Shown here: piece after piece, positions 21,186 to 33,900 of the stretch | How positions within the stretch are numbered: position 1 is the first letter of the stretch | How the letters are laid out: every line of letters begins with the position of its first letter | Notes under the pieces: generated by a model | The model's input: only the letters and a program-made list of their open reading frames with translations | Databases searched by the model: none | Told to the model about the DNA's origin: nothing | Origin: Eutreptiella sp. 'Long Island Sound 2002' | Lineage: Eukaryota; Euglenozoa; Euglenophyceae; Eutreptiales; Eutreptiaceae | NCBI GenBank assembly: GCA_964036045.1 | Contig: OZ038379.1 | Coordinates: 117,503,104-117,567,103, forward strand | DNA length: 64,000 bases | Direction: 5' to 3' | Made by a program: the position numbers and the translations under genes

Positions 21186-24100
21186 GCACCATGAACTATG
21201 ATGACCCTGCACAACATCTAACCTTTGGGAGACTCCTTTTTGCTCTCTCTCTATTTATTCCCCGTTTTTGAAAAAAAAGAGACAACCTACCTCCCTAACA
21301 CAAGACCCACATCCCAATACACTAACACTAAGAGGGTGGTGGTTGTTTTCCTTCTCACACACACACAAACGTACAACAACTACAAGTAAATACTATACAA
21401 AAAGCCGGTTCCCTAGTCTAAGACAAGGAAACACAAAGAGAGAAATGGAGCGTGGCGGAATGGAGCGTGAGCCCACATGAATATGCATGTGTGTATGGAG
21501 TGTGTGGGCGCACCTCCTACACTACATGTTGGTGTGAACGCCATGCATGTGACCTCAACACTTCATTCCTTTACCTACCTACATTTATGCATGACCGAAC
21601 ACGTGCATGACATGAATCATAATGAGAAGAGCATTGAAGCCCGAGAGAGATTGGAACCCATTATTGGAGATTCATTGTTCATTTCTACATATATCCACTC
21701 ATGTTTTATCTTGACCTACATGCATGCATTCCTACTTCCTACATATATATCACACTCATGTGATGTCATGCTTTGGCTATGAGTGCCTACCTTCATACCT
21801 TGCCAAACCTTCATACCTTGACGAAAATTCAGTGAAGCGTGAAATCCCAAATTTACTGAATGGATGTGTGCAACCATGCTAGACAAGTATGAACATGACC
21901 ATATTGACATTACAATAGTGGTGGAATTTTCGGAATCGCAAAATGCGGTATCCCCGGGCATCTTCTTGATTGAAAAATGGAGGAATTGAATGGAAAGGTA
22001 AAATTCTTCCAAAATTTGTAGATTTTGAGATTGCTAAGCAACCAAACCTTGAAATTACGACATTGCGATCAATGTTGCCCGTGATCGGGATCGATCTTCG
22101 TTGGAAGCTGGATCTCGCATACAATTCAGCACTAAACTTACCTGCCTCTGCTACCATGAACTATGATGACCCTGCACAAGATCTAACCTTGGGGCGACCT
22201 TGTTTTGCTCTCTCTCTATTTATTGCCCTTTTTCGAAAGTAAAAAGACAACCTACCTCCCTAACACAAGACCCGCATCCCAAAGCACCAACACTAAGAGG
22301 GTGGTGGTAGCTTTCCGCCCTGCTTTCCTTCTCACACACACACAAAAGTACAACAACTACAAGTAAATACTATACAAAAAGACAGTTCCCTAGTCTAAGA
22401 CAAGGAAACAGAAATAGAGAAATGGAGCGTGGCGGAATGGAGCGTGAGCGCACATGAATTTGCATGTGTGTATGGAGTGTGTGGACGCACCTCCTACACT
22501 ACATGTTGGTGTGAATGCCATGCATCTGACCTCAACACTTCATTCCTTTACCTACCTACATTTATGCATGAACGAACAGGTGCATGACATGAATCATAAT
22601 GAGAAAAGCGTTGAAACCCGAGAGAGATTGGAACCCATTATTTGAGATTCATTGTTCATTCATACATATATGCACTCATGTTTTGTCTTGACCTACATGC
22701 ATGCATTCCTACTTCCTACATATATATCACACTCATGCCATGTCATGCTTCGGCCATCAGTGCCTACCTTCATACCTTGCCAAACCTTCATACCTTGACA
22801 TAGAATCAGTGAAGCGTGAAATACCAAATTTACCCAATGGATGTGTGCAACCATGCAAGACAAGTATGAACATGACCATATTGACATTACAATAGTGCTG
22901 AATTCTGGGAATTTCAAAATGCGGTATCCCCGGGCTTCCTCTTCATTGGAATATCGAGGATTTGAATAGAAAAGGTAAAATTCTTCCCAAAATTGTGATT
23001 TTTGCAGATCGCTAAGCGACCAAACCTCGAAACTCCGACATCGCGATTAATGTCGCCCGCGATCGAGATCGATCTTCATCGGAAGCTCGATCTGGCATAC
23101 AATTCAGCAGTTTACTTACCTGTCTCTGCTACCATGAACAATGATGACCCTGCACAAGATCTAACCTTGGAGACACTCCTTTTTGCTCTCTCTCTATTTA
23201 TTGCCCTTTTTTGAAAATAAAAAGACAACCTACCTCCCTAACACAAGACCCACATCCCAAAGCACTAACACTAAGAGGGTGGTGGTTGCTTTCCGCCCTG
23301 CTTTCCTTCTCACACACACACAAAAGTACAACAACTACAAGTAAATACTATACAAAAAGACAGTTCCCTAGTCTAAGACAAGGAAACACAAAGAGAGAAA
23401 TGGAGCGTGGCGGAATGGAGCATGAGCGCACATGAATATGCATGTGTGTATGGAGTGTGTGGGCGCACCTCCTACACTGGATGTTAGTGTGAACACCATG
23501 CATGTGACCTCAACACTTCATTCCTTCACCTACCTACATTTATGCATGAACGAACACGAGCATGACATGAATCATAATGAGAAAAGCATTGAAACCCGAG
23601 AGAGATTGGAACCCGTTATTGGAGATTCATTGTTCATTCATACATATATGCACTCATGTTTCATCTTGACGTACATGCATGCATTCCTACTTCCTACATA
23701 TATATCACACTCATGCCATGTCATGCTTCGGCCATGAGTGCCTACCTTCATACCTTGCCAAACCTTCATACCTTGACCAAAAATCAGTGAAGCGTGAAAT
23801 ACCAAATTTACCCAATGGATGTGTGTAACCATGCAAGACAAGTATGAACATGACCATATTGACATTACAATAGTGCTGAAATTACGACATTGCGATTAAT
23901 GTTGCCCGTGATCGGGATCGATCTTCAGCGGAAGCTCGATCTGGCATACAATTCAGCAATATACTTACCTGCCTCTGCTACCATGAACTATGATGACCCT
24001 GCACAAGATCTAACCTTGGAGAGACTCTTTTTTGCTCTCTCTCTATTTATTGCCCTTTTTTGAAAGTAAAAAGACAACCTACCTCCCTAACACAAGACCC

Positions 24101-24945
24101 ACATCCCAAAGCACTAACACTAAGAGGGTGGTCGTTGCTTTCAGCCGTGCTTTCGATCTCAAACACACACAAACGTACAACAACTACAAGTAAATACTAT
24201 ACAAACAGCCGCTTCTCTAGTCTAAGACAAGGAAACACAAAGAGAGAAATGGAGCTTGGAGGAATGGAGGGTGAGCGCACATGAATATGCATGTGTGTAT
24301 GGAGTGTGTGGGCGCACCTACTACACTACATGGTGGTGTGAACGCCATGCATGTGACCTCAACACTTCATTCCTTTACCTACCTACAATTATGCATGAAC
24401 GAACACTTGCATGACATGAATCATAATGTGAAAAGCATTGAAACCCGAGAGAGATTGGAACCCATTATTCGAGATTCATTGTTCATTCATACATATATGC
24501 ACTCATGTTTTATCTTGACCTACAAGCATGCATTCCTAATTCCTACATAGATATCAGACTCATGCCATGTCATGCTTTGGATATGAGTGCCTACCTTCAT
24601 ACCTTGCCAAACCTTGATTCCTTGACAAAAATTCAGTGAAGCGTGAAATACCAAATTTACCCAATGGATGTGTGCAAACATGCAAGACAAGTATGAACAT
24701 GACCATATTGACATTACAATAGTGCTGAATTTTGGGAATCGCAAAATGCGGTATCCCCGGGCATCCTCTTGATTGAAAAATGGAGGATTAGAATAGAAAA
24801 GGTAAAATTTATCATAAATTTGTAACTTTTGAGATCGCTAAGGGACCAAACCTCGAAATTACGACATCGCGATTAAGGTCGCCCGCAATCGGGAATCATC
24901 TTCATCGGAAGCTCGATCTCGCATAGAATACAGCACTATACTTAC
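21186..24945 (+). repeat. Four tandem units of ~0.85-0.98 kb (satellite-like, A/T-richer)
   Basis: Units start with accatgaactatgatgacc (unit 3: accatgaacaatg) near 21,186, 22,151, 23,129 and 23,978. The landmark gacaacctacctccctaac lies at 21,281, 22,246, 23,224 and 24,073. Unit 3 is about 130 bp shorter through an internal deletion near 23,878 (joined at gaaatt). Each unit carries an ATG frame starting MN-HVCMECV, 101 codons in units 1 and 3 but 63 in unit 2 and 89 in unit 4. The frame is not conserved, so I do not call it a gene. The origin of the unit is unknown. Confidence 0.85.
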
Positions 24946-25402
24946 CATGCCCTGTCCCCCGTACCGTGTCTCTGTGTTTTTGCCTACACTGTCTCCATTT
25001 TTGCACCAGCCATTGACAGGTTGGCCCTCACATGGCCCTTACACGCCCACATCACTGTCGTGTGAGTGGAAGGCCACTCCCTCCCTCCTCCTGGCCACCG
25101 GCCCGAATCCCTCCTGCTTCTCCCTCTTGGGGAAATGCCCCCGATTGGCACCCGCGCGGACAGTACCCCTTATCACACTGCCACTACCCCCGGGTGTGGA
25201 GAGCGGGGTGACCACTTCTGTGTTATCCACATGTTCAATTTTCCCACAGAAACGCAAACCCACTGTCCACGGCTCCTTTCTCCTCCTTGCTGCCCCACCA
25301 ACTGACCGTGACCTGGGATGTGGGTGTTACGTTGTATGATGGGCTGGTCTCCTGAGGACTTTCGAGCAGTGACTTTCCACCTGTTTTACAAAAAAGAAAA
25401 AA
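24946..25402 (+). mobile_element. 5'-truncated LINE-B 3' end with A-rich tail
   Basis: Closely matches the 3' untranslated region of the LINE-B copy at 51,405-51,900 (for example ggttggccctcacatggcccttacacgcccacatc in both) and ends ttttacaaaaaagaaaaaa. About 50 bp present in the other copy are missing near the left end. The 130-codon and antisense frames here have no coding meaning. No target duplication was recognised. Confidence 0.85.
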
Positions 25403-26579
25403 GACAATTTACGGACCACCGCATGTCTGTTACACCATATACTGGGTATAAAAAACGAAATTGCTGACTATACATCTCGTAATAACTTTGATACCCTCTT
25501 AGGTGAGAGCTCGGAGGCGTTGGCCAAAGAGGCGTTCCAACGTACCGATGTCCGTTGGACAAGTCCATGCGCACTGCAGGTGTACTGAAGGGTTGGAGTC
25601 TGAAAGACTACCAGTCACAGTACCAATGTGTACTCAACTCCCTCAGTGATGGCCTAGAGGTGCGCCTGATATACGGCGACCGTTGGTTAACCAATATACG
25701 TACTATGAAGACCGTGTAGTTGTGCCTGAGGCACAACTGGATGGTTGCCTACAGTGGGCCCATCTTAGTTCAGGGCACAGAGGGTGCACCCGCTCTGTTG
25801 ACCTTTTTAGGGGGCGTTTCTGCTCCTGACTACCCTTGGTTCAACTACGCGCTCGTATGCAGCCCATAGTGGACTGCTGCGGCTGTCACGCCAGCAAACA
25901 GAAGGACTCATGTGACCGGTGACTGGTCTCCAGTCTGCCGATCCCCTACTGTGCTACTCTCTGTTGTACTCGAATTCAATCCACCCTCTCCCTAAGTTGG
26001 CTGGTTATGACATTTGTCTGGCTGTCACCTGTCGCCTGACCTGTTTCACCTGTGCGTTTGAATGCAAGCAAAAGAATCACAGGGGAACACACTATAACGT
26101 TTTTGGTGGAACAATGGTTCTAACACTATGGGGCACCTAAGCAGGTGCACTGTGACGAAGATGTACGAATCCGGAGTGACACCTGATTGTACAAGCGAGT
26201 ACTGGACACCCCGACCGTCCATGTACCCACAATTATGTTCTACACTCACACCTCTAATCCTCTATGCGAGAGACAGAACCGTGTGGTGGAGCAGAACCCG
26301 AGGATTGTCATTAAACAAGAGTGTACCAAAGATTGGGTACGCCTGTTACCCTCGGCTGTCATAACCATGAACTCTCAGGAGAGTTCCTCGACTGGCTATA
26401 CCCTCCACGAGCTGTTCCAAGGGGGGCGTCCTGCGTGGTTCTTCAAACCCCCTTTTCTAAAGAACTACAAGAGCCCGGTAGGGGACTGGCTGGAGCCCAG
26501 GCACGACTTGGCTAACCTGGCTAGAGCTTACCTGGAACACGTTCGAGAACGCGAGTTAACTAGGCGTAACCGCACGTGA
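25403..26579 (+). pseudogene. G1 (or related gypsy) RNase H C-terminus and integrase core
   Basis: Starts QFTDHRMSV, then in another frame GIKNEIADYTSRNNFDTLLG (about 25,450-25,510), the end of RNase H. The integrase zinc domain ends CCGCHASKQKD near 25,877-25,905. Core pieces are readable in shifting frames: GYDICLAVTC near 26,005, RIRSDT near 26,170, then NPLCERQNRVVEQNPRI (about 26,250-26,305), whose Glu in ERQN is the likely third catalytic acid of the DDE triad. The last frame (26,187-26,579) continues to helical FLKNYKSPVGDWLEPRHDLA. Many stops and shifts, so inactive. Confidence 0.7.
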
Positions 26580-27150
26580 TGTCCTGCCAGTTTCAAGGTA
26601 GGAGACCTGGTGCTGGTACACCACTGGCGATTGCCGACATGGCCCCGCAACTGTTTGCAGGACCCTTTCTTTGGGCCTTACCGTATTATAAAGATAGATG
26701 GATCCAGCATCCATGTGAGGTACAGTGCCCGCCAAGGTGGAGAGCTGCTATATGCGCCTAAACAACTGAGACATTACCACTCTCCTGATGGACTGTCCTG
26801 GGGTGAGTGGCGTCTGTCTGACAGAGAGGTGGAGCGTATGGACCTGCAGACCGCTGCCAACCCTGAGGAAGCAGACGAACTCGAAGAAATTACTGCAAAT
26901 GAGATGGCAGTCGATGGCCACTACGTGGTTGCAGGTATTGCACCCCACAAGTATACACCGGGCTGGTAATTCCTTACCCGGTGTCCTTACAGCTGTGGGC
27001 TATCTGAGGCAACGTGGAAGCCCATGTCAGCCTTTATACAGGCGGATGGGAGTATCCATCCCATCTTTCGTTTGTACCTGGTTGAGAACAAGGAGGGACA
27101 GCTACTAACCCGTGCTGAGACCTTGTCCCACCGTAACAAGAAAAACTAAT
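26580..27150 (+). pseudogene. G1 integrase C-terminal domain and trailing frame
   Basis: The frame 26,610-26,969 carries DPFFGPYRIIKIDGSSIHVRY then LLYAPKQLRHYHSPDG, the small beta-barrel (SH3-like) DNA-binding part of gypsy integrases. An acidic tail follows to PGW and a stop at 26,967. A further piece with IQADGSIHPIFRLYLVENKEG (about 27,035-27,095) is readable before 27,150. There is no chromodomain here, unlike G2. Confidence 0.65.
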
Positions 27151-28566
27151 CTCCTTGTACCTATCTTTTTCTTGTTCCTAACGGAACTGAGGAGGTCGCA
27201 AGCTTCAGGAGGCATTGGTATACCCCAGACAGCCCCTCCTTCCATTGAGAGTCTCCTTTGGGCCATTCCTGCAGGAATATCGGCTCCCCCCGGAGTTACA
27301 CTCCCCCCTCACTGAGGAAAGCAACACTTGGGGTCATCGGAATACCACCAGGCCGCTCATCCTGTTTGCAGCCCAAAGGTCGGTGGGTCCTATTGTCAGG
27401 CCTCCCACCGTGCCATCATCCTGCACAGTGTACTACCAAGAACGCGCCCACGCGCTGGACTAGGTACCCGTGGGGTCGGATCAGTCCGGGGTGCCCCCCT
27501 CCATACGACCACCCTAACTGCAGATCACCTGAACAGGCCGGCTTATATGAACAGATTCCCTCCCTTCGGAACATTTGAGGCCCTTTACTCGCAACCCCCT
27601 CTGTTCTCCAACCTCCCAAGGGCGGTGAGCACTCTTGTGCTGACAGCTAGGCCTGCTCAGTGTGTGCCAGGACAGGCTCAGAATCCGTGTAGAGCTCCAG
27701 TTTCGGTGAATGTACTAACTCCCACGATCCATCAGGTTTGGCGCTCCAAACACCTACACATCTGCTGCTTTTGGAGCCCTGCTCCTGCCCTGGTTGTGCC
27801 CTGCAATCCCATGCCTGTGGTTACCTGCGTGAGCTAGAAGACCACTTATCAGGTTTGCAGCCGTTGATGTTGACCACGTGTTGCCTCAGATAAGCCCCAA
27901 TATGATGACGTTGGGGAGCCAACGGGGAGCGGTGGCTACCTGCACCAGGGGGGAATAGCAAGCAAGGTGTTGAAAGCAAGGTGTGCCCACCCTCCTTGGG
28001 GACGAGTGTGCCCACAGTTAGGAATCCCCAACTGGTCCAGCCCCTTGGGGTTATACCCCTCTTGGCGGAGTTAACATAACCCTAAGTGCGCTACATATGT
28101 TTGTGTGTGTCTCACTTCTCTACCCAGCGTGGCTGCCTTCATCGGCCTTCACTGATGTTGGACCGAAGGTCTTAGTCAGCTACCGGTACCACTCCTATGG
28201 CGCCCAATTTCTATGCTGGCGCCTAACCTTTGGGGAAACGGCAAAGGCCCTACCTACTAGAGGGGAGGGGTGGCCAATTGTGCTAGGGGAATACAAAATT
28301 CTCATTTTTCTGAAGGCTAAAAGCTAACACACTTTCCTGCCCACGAGGAAGAGCATGCGGAGCAGGAGACACTACTACACTACACACACTATTGTCAGCA
28401 CCAGCCTTCGAAGGTATGGTGAGCACAACCGCACTCAGCCACTACCAGGCCTGCTGAGCCTAACATCTACACCCCCTACTGGATGGCGCTGTCGAACAGT
28501 TCTCTGGCCGTACTGGCCCCCCTTTGAAAGGACAAGTGAACACAGCGCCACTAGGCTGCCGTGGTC
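27151..28566 (+). other. G1 3' region without recognisable coding; possible LTR remnant
   Basis: ORFs here are short and show no motif. The stretch around 27,940-27,990 has a small duplication (agcaaggtgttg / agcaaggtgtg), and 28,045-28,062 has ggggttataccccc-like symmetry. A 3' LTR could lie between 27,840 and 28,566, but no matching 5' copy was found near 13,130-13,900, so I do not call one. Confidence 0.35.
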
Positions 28567-30003
28567 TAAAGAAGGTCCCTACCAGGACCGGCCCCTGCTG
28601 TGCCCCTTCCGCCTGTAACCCCTGCCGATTTGCTCCTGATCAACGATTGCATTTATCAAAATCCAGGGTTCCAAATCCAAAAATATAGAAAATAAAATCC
28701 TCCTTCAACCCTGAATAGCAACCAGATCCCACAAATACAGCAATAACCCGATTCACAATCCAATCCACACTGCAGGCTTCCGTTCAGCACACCGGTCGTC
28801 TCACGGTGGCGGGCATGTACAAGAATTGCACCAAGGAAGAAAGCCCTGAAATTGGCATATGAACACCAATAAGGCAAAGTTGGGGAAATATGGAAGCGTA
28901 CACATTCACAGCCATAGACCCCTCATTCTCTGGACTCAAGACCTTCCCTTGACTCACCAACATGATGCCCTGAACCCAATCAAATAAGATGGCCAAATGC
29001 CCTGTGTCACAAGTCACTACATAAACCCAAAAAATGTGTTCACTCTCAAGCCTTTATATCCTAGCCCAATAGGGGAGGTGGCGTGTCATGGCCTAGAGTG
29101 GCGGTCGGGACCATGCCCTACCCTGACATAACCTTGGCTGGACTTGGAGTCAAATGGGCTTGGAGAACTGCCCCCTGATGATGACCTCACAACATGGCAA
29201 AATCACGCAAATCACACCATTATGCCCAAAAGTCAATTATATACTCAAAAATGCATACGGCAAATATCCAAATGCTCCATGCATGTGTCAAACCGGAAGG
29301 TAATCTACAAGGGTGATACAGACCAAGCGTCCATGCCCAAGAATATCCCATCATTGGCTCCGAAACCCCTCCAGTTATGTACATGACATGCTTCACAAGT
29401 CAGCTCATGAGTTTGAGACCTACTTTTGTGAGGCCTCGTGTGCCAAGCCAAAGTGACCACGTGATCCCGCATATGGTGAGGTACAACACCGAAGCATATG
29501 CTAACATATAAGCAACATACCGTAGTTCACAGATCTCTAGACACTTTACTGTTAGCCGACCAGTTGAGCACATAAAATACAAAAATGAGCATAAAATGAG
29601 GTCAAAAACATGCAAATATGTCCAAATATAAAGTTGTCATGATAGTATATCTCTATGCTCACCCATGATATCCGCGCATGGTTCAATATACAAATGATTG
29701 GAACTATTTGCCAACAATTCCCCCACTTGGATCCCCAATCAGGCGCATGGAGATACCTTCCCCACTCGTATCTACATGCGCCATGAAAATGGGAGTGCAC
29801 TCATGGATCTCCTTGCCAAACATACCATGAGCAATACATATGCGCTAGACTTAGTCTAGCGCTTTGAATTCCACAATTGGGACATGGGCAAGGCCCTTGT
29901 CACATGTGGCTCCCCATCTCTTCGGCCACACGAAGATATATAACATGGGCGTGAGCATATCGAAGCACATACCATGCATATAACACATACCCTCAAAAGT
30001 GGC
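28567..30003 (-). repeat. G2 downstream (3') LTR
   Basis: 1,437-bp direct repeat of 39,362-40,798. Both begin taaagaagg at the low-coordinate side and diverge after aaaagtggc at 30,003 and 40,798. The ends are not the canonical TG...CA. On the minus strand the sequence just before the repeat (ggtggga) is purine-rich, as a polypurine primer would be. Short ORFs inside the repeat are mirrored in the partner and carry no motif. Confidence 0.8.
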
Positions 30004-30941
30004 TCCCACCATGGTATGCCATGCCCCTCCATGGACATAACTTCACGTTAAAAATACGTGGGAACCCAATGAAAGTATCTATGCAACCCCAACACTCATG
30101 CGGTACACTCGAGAGTCGCAAAAAAATATTCGGTTGCACGGTCCAAGAGTTATATATCACTTTCTACCCTCTTGACCATTATCCCTTGCTATACCAGGCA
30201 TGTGTACACACCAAAGGCGTTTGATGCTTTCCAAATTTGGTTGAGACTGAGGCGCTTGCAACCCAACCTTTCTTATTCTCTCTCCTCACACTCGCGCGTA
30301 GATATGGCCCTTCAAAGTGGTCCCACGATTCACTTTTGTTTCCCTTATATCTCCAAGTCAAATGGGTGGCAAGTATAAGGGAAACCTGATTCGGGCATAG
30401 GGAAAAGAGTATGACCACTCGAAGAAAACCAAATCAAGTGCGGCGATGTCGAAGTCGAAAATCCGATTTCGACATCGCGAAAAATTCAGATTAAAATTTC
30501 GAGTGCATATTTAGAAAATTGCGGAAGCAACAAACCCTTTACTGATGAAATCTGACCCTTCATCGGGGTTTCCGCTAAAATATCTGGAAATAACAGTTAA
30601 CCAATCGGTTACTGCAAAATCGCGAGCCAACTGACAGTCGCCAATACATTGACTGTCAGAACGGAAGGCGGAAAAATTACAGAAACATTATGATAAAAAA
30701 ACCCCGTTGCTTCCTGATATTCTGATATATAAATCTCCGCTGGCGGCGCCTCCGTACTGGTTGTGGCCGCTCATAGCCGGAATGGCCAAACCTATCACAC
30801 TATCACATCGGGTTAGGTCAGGTGGATGGGAGAGTATGATATCAGCCAATGGCGCTTGCCGGCACATAGATACACACCCCAAGTGACCCCAAGATGGCCA
30901 CGGGGGTCCGAACTGGCTTCACCCCTCTTCTCAGAGCGTTG
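30004..30941 (-). other. G2 3' untranslated region between pol and LTR
   Basis: About 0.9 kb without a supported gene. It includes a stretch around 30,430-30,500 rich in cgaaatttcgaagtcga-like symmetry, a run of ten or so C at 30,997-31,008 just beyond the pol stop (G-run on the element strand), and otherwise unremarkable A/T-rich sequence. Confidence 0.45.
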
Positions 30942-33900
30942 TTACCGCTCGGAAGTCATTGAAGAGAGGACGGGAGGGCCCCAATGGGCTCCAACCCCCC
31001 CCCCATGTCCCAAGGACACATGGAGGCCCCACACACGTCGTAGGCGTCCCCCATGCCCCAAGGGAGGGGTGAGGACACTGATAATCAGTGCCTTACGCCA
31101 TATCCGGTCTCCTCTTGATCTACAACATGGACCAAGGGGATCAAAGATAGAGAAACGTCGTCGGTCGACCTGAATAAGTATACCACAATGAAATATATAT
31201 GTGGAGATCGAGTGAAGGGGGTATATGGCCAAGCACCCCAAGCACAGAAACAAACAAAATGCCAAGGGGGATCCATTACGGTGCCACAGCAGCAACCAAA
31301 TGGACCAACACGTCCTTGACATCGAAAGAAATATTTTTTTCTTCAGATAGTCCATCCAGACCGTGGTATACCTCGGCACGAAACTGCTCGGAGGCTCCCA
31401 CGAATCCCTGGATCCGGTGAATCTCTTCCAACGGACTTTATAAAGCCTCCCCCCAGGCGTCCCCGGGTCCGGCCTGTCGGCCAGGATCTTTTCGGCGGTG
31501 AAGTCGTCGTCCTCACCCTCGTCGTCCGAGTCCACATCGCCGGCCGTGATCTCGAAGGTGACGGGACGTCCGCTGGGGTCTGGTGCTCGGGGACGAAGCT
31601 GGGTATGGTCGCGGTCCAGGATCTTGTTATCCCCCACACGAACCGCATACACATCCTGCCCGACCTTCCCCACGATGACCCCCGGCACATACCAAGATGC
31701 CTGCCGATGCCTGGACAGGACATCCTTGTGGTGCCGCTCCACCCACACTGTGTCTTGGAGAGAATACTTCTGGACCTTTCCCTGCTTGAAGTACTTGGCC
31801 CTCTTGTCATGCTCGTCCTGAAGTGCCTTGCACACCTTGGCCGCCGTGTCGTCCGCCTCAGCCATCATAGCGTTCGCATCCCGGGCCACTTTGCCATGGT
31901 TCAACCACGGGAGAGTGCGTGACACTCGATCCCGTAGGAACAGGATACGATGCGGCAACAGTCCAGTGGGTCCCGGAAGGTCGTGATACGCTTGGAGTAC
32001 TCTCCACAGCGAATTATACCAATTCCGGCCCGGTTCGTCGATGTGCAGCTTGCGGAACTTTTCGAACATCTGCCGCCCGGCCACCTCAGCTCGGCCATTC
32101 GACCGGCTGTGGTATGCCACGGTCTTGGCTTGCCGAATACCCATATGCTTGCACATCGTCTTGAACCACGTCCCCACGAATTGACTGCCCCGATCGCTGC
32201 AGATGACAGCTGGGACATCAAAAATCGTCAGCCAATGCCTGATCATGGCATTAGCGACGGTCTTGGCCTGCAGCCCCACTCCATGCTTGTCCTTCTTGTC
32301 CTTCTTCTTGGACTTCTTGCCCGGGACTGCCACGATATACCCGCTGTGCCTGTCCACCGCCAGGATGACAAAGTCGTAGGTCTCTCCTTCCACGGTGACC
32401 TCAGGCATGGCGAATACATCCATGGCCACGGACAGCATAGGGGCTTCCGGTATAGCCGTATACACCGGGTTGCCCGCTGTGGATTGGTTGGCGCTCTTCG
32501 TGGCCCGACACACGGCGCAGTCGCTGGAGTACTTGTCCAGGATGGCGTAGTACCCCGGTGGGAACTTGAAGCGCCACTCCAGGTCCTGCTGCATCTTGTC
32601 CCGACCAGGATGCATGAGCTGGGCGTTGTGCCAATGGTCAATGAGCTCCTCCACTCGGTTCTCGGGCACCAGCAGCTTGTCCTTGAGGAACAACTTGTCT
32701 CCATCCTCGGTCAAGCCCTCGGGCCATTCGTCGTCTGACAGGGCGCTCACGGCATTCCAGTACTTGCTCCAGTGCTCGGATGCCGCGTAGTCATCCGACT
32801 GGTCCTCTGTGAGCACCGACCTGACTAGCTCTACAGGGGCCACCATCCATTGCTCCAGGGCTTCCTCTCGAATAGCTTGGACGCGGGCGCCCCGGAACTT
32901 GGCCAGGTCCGTGCTGTTTGCCATCACCACAAAGCATTTGACCTCTTCTTGCTCCATGGCCTTCTCCATCTCGATGATGCGCTTGGCCTCCTCAGTCTCC
33001 TCGGCGTCCCAATGGCTGGATATGTCCATCCAAGCCTTGCCCGCGGGGTAGGCCCATCGACTGAGGCAATCTGCCACAGTGCTGTCCTTCCCCGGGACAT
33101 ACAGGACGCTGAGGTCGAACTTGGCGAACGTCTCATGCCATCGGGCCCTCTTTGCCGCCGGTCCCGAGGGGGTGTCGACGTGCTCCTTGTGCCAGCTCTG
33201 CAAGGACTGATGGTCCGTACAAACCACCACCGGTTGCAATCCGATGTGGCCAGACCACTTCCTGAGCGCACAAACAATGGCGTACGTCTCCTTCTCCCTC
33301 GCGGTCCAGGTGCGGCGTTGGCCCTCGGCCAGGATCCGACTCCAAAACGCCACGGGTACGTGTGACCCGTCGTCTCGGATCTGCTCGAGGACTACCCCTA
33401 CAGCATAGTCCGAGGCGTCCGTCCGTAGCACGAATCCCTTGTCCGGGTCCACCAAGAATAGTCCCAGCTGCCCCAGGAGTCGCTCCTTCAGGCGGCTGAA
33501 CGCATCTTCGGCGTCAGGGGTACAGGCAAGCTTCTTCTTGCTCCCCTTCCGGCCATCGAACTTCCCCACCTGCAGCATCTTGTGCAGCGGCCCCGAGAGT
33601 TCTGCATACATCCGGACATAGCCCGAATAGTAATTGCAGAACCCCATGAAGCACCGGAGTTCGCTGATGGTCTGGGGCTTCTCCCAGTGGTGCAGGGACG
33701 CCAGCTTCCCAGGCATGGGACGGCGTTGCCCGTGACCAACCACGTGACCCGCGAACTCCACTTCCTTCACGAAGAGTGAGGCCTTGGTGGGCTTGCACAC
33801 CATGTTGTGCTTGTCCAACTCGCTGAGCACTCGGCGCAGATCCTTCTCATGCGCGTCGATGAGCTCGTCCTCAGTCATGTTCTCCGTCCCGGACCCGATG

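Larger units (their letters stand above)
13330..28566 (+). mobile_element. Ty3/gypsy LTR retrotransposon G1, decayed and multiply interrupted
   Basis: Gag with zinc knuckle, protease, reverse transcriptase, RNase H and integrase are all present in the Ty3/gypsy order (RNase H before integrase) on the plus strand. Coding is split by stops, frameshifts and at least three insertions: 14,902-15,060, 17,896-21,123 and 21,186-25,402. No LTR pair could be recognised at 13,130-13,900 or 27,840-28,566, so the outer borders are approximate. The right end is cut by the minus-strand element G2 at 28,567. Confidence 0.75.

Noticed and set aside
21477-24550. Small ORF starting MN-HVCMECV in each satellite unit
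   Set aside because: Length varies (101, 63, 101, 89 codons) through stops, and changes are not biased to silent sites by eye; more likely chance.
28567-30003. Considered as an unrelated dispersed repeat or a tandem duplication
   Set aside because: The constant 10,795-bp spacing, the primer site at its inner edge and the gypsy genes between the copies identify it as an LTR pair.
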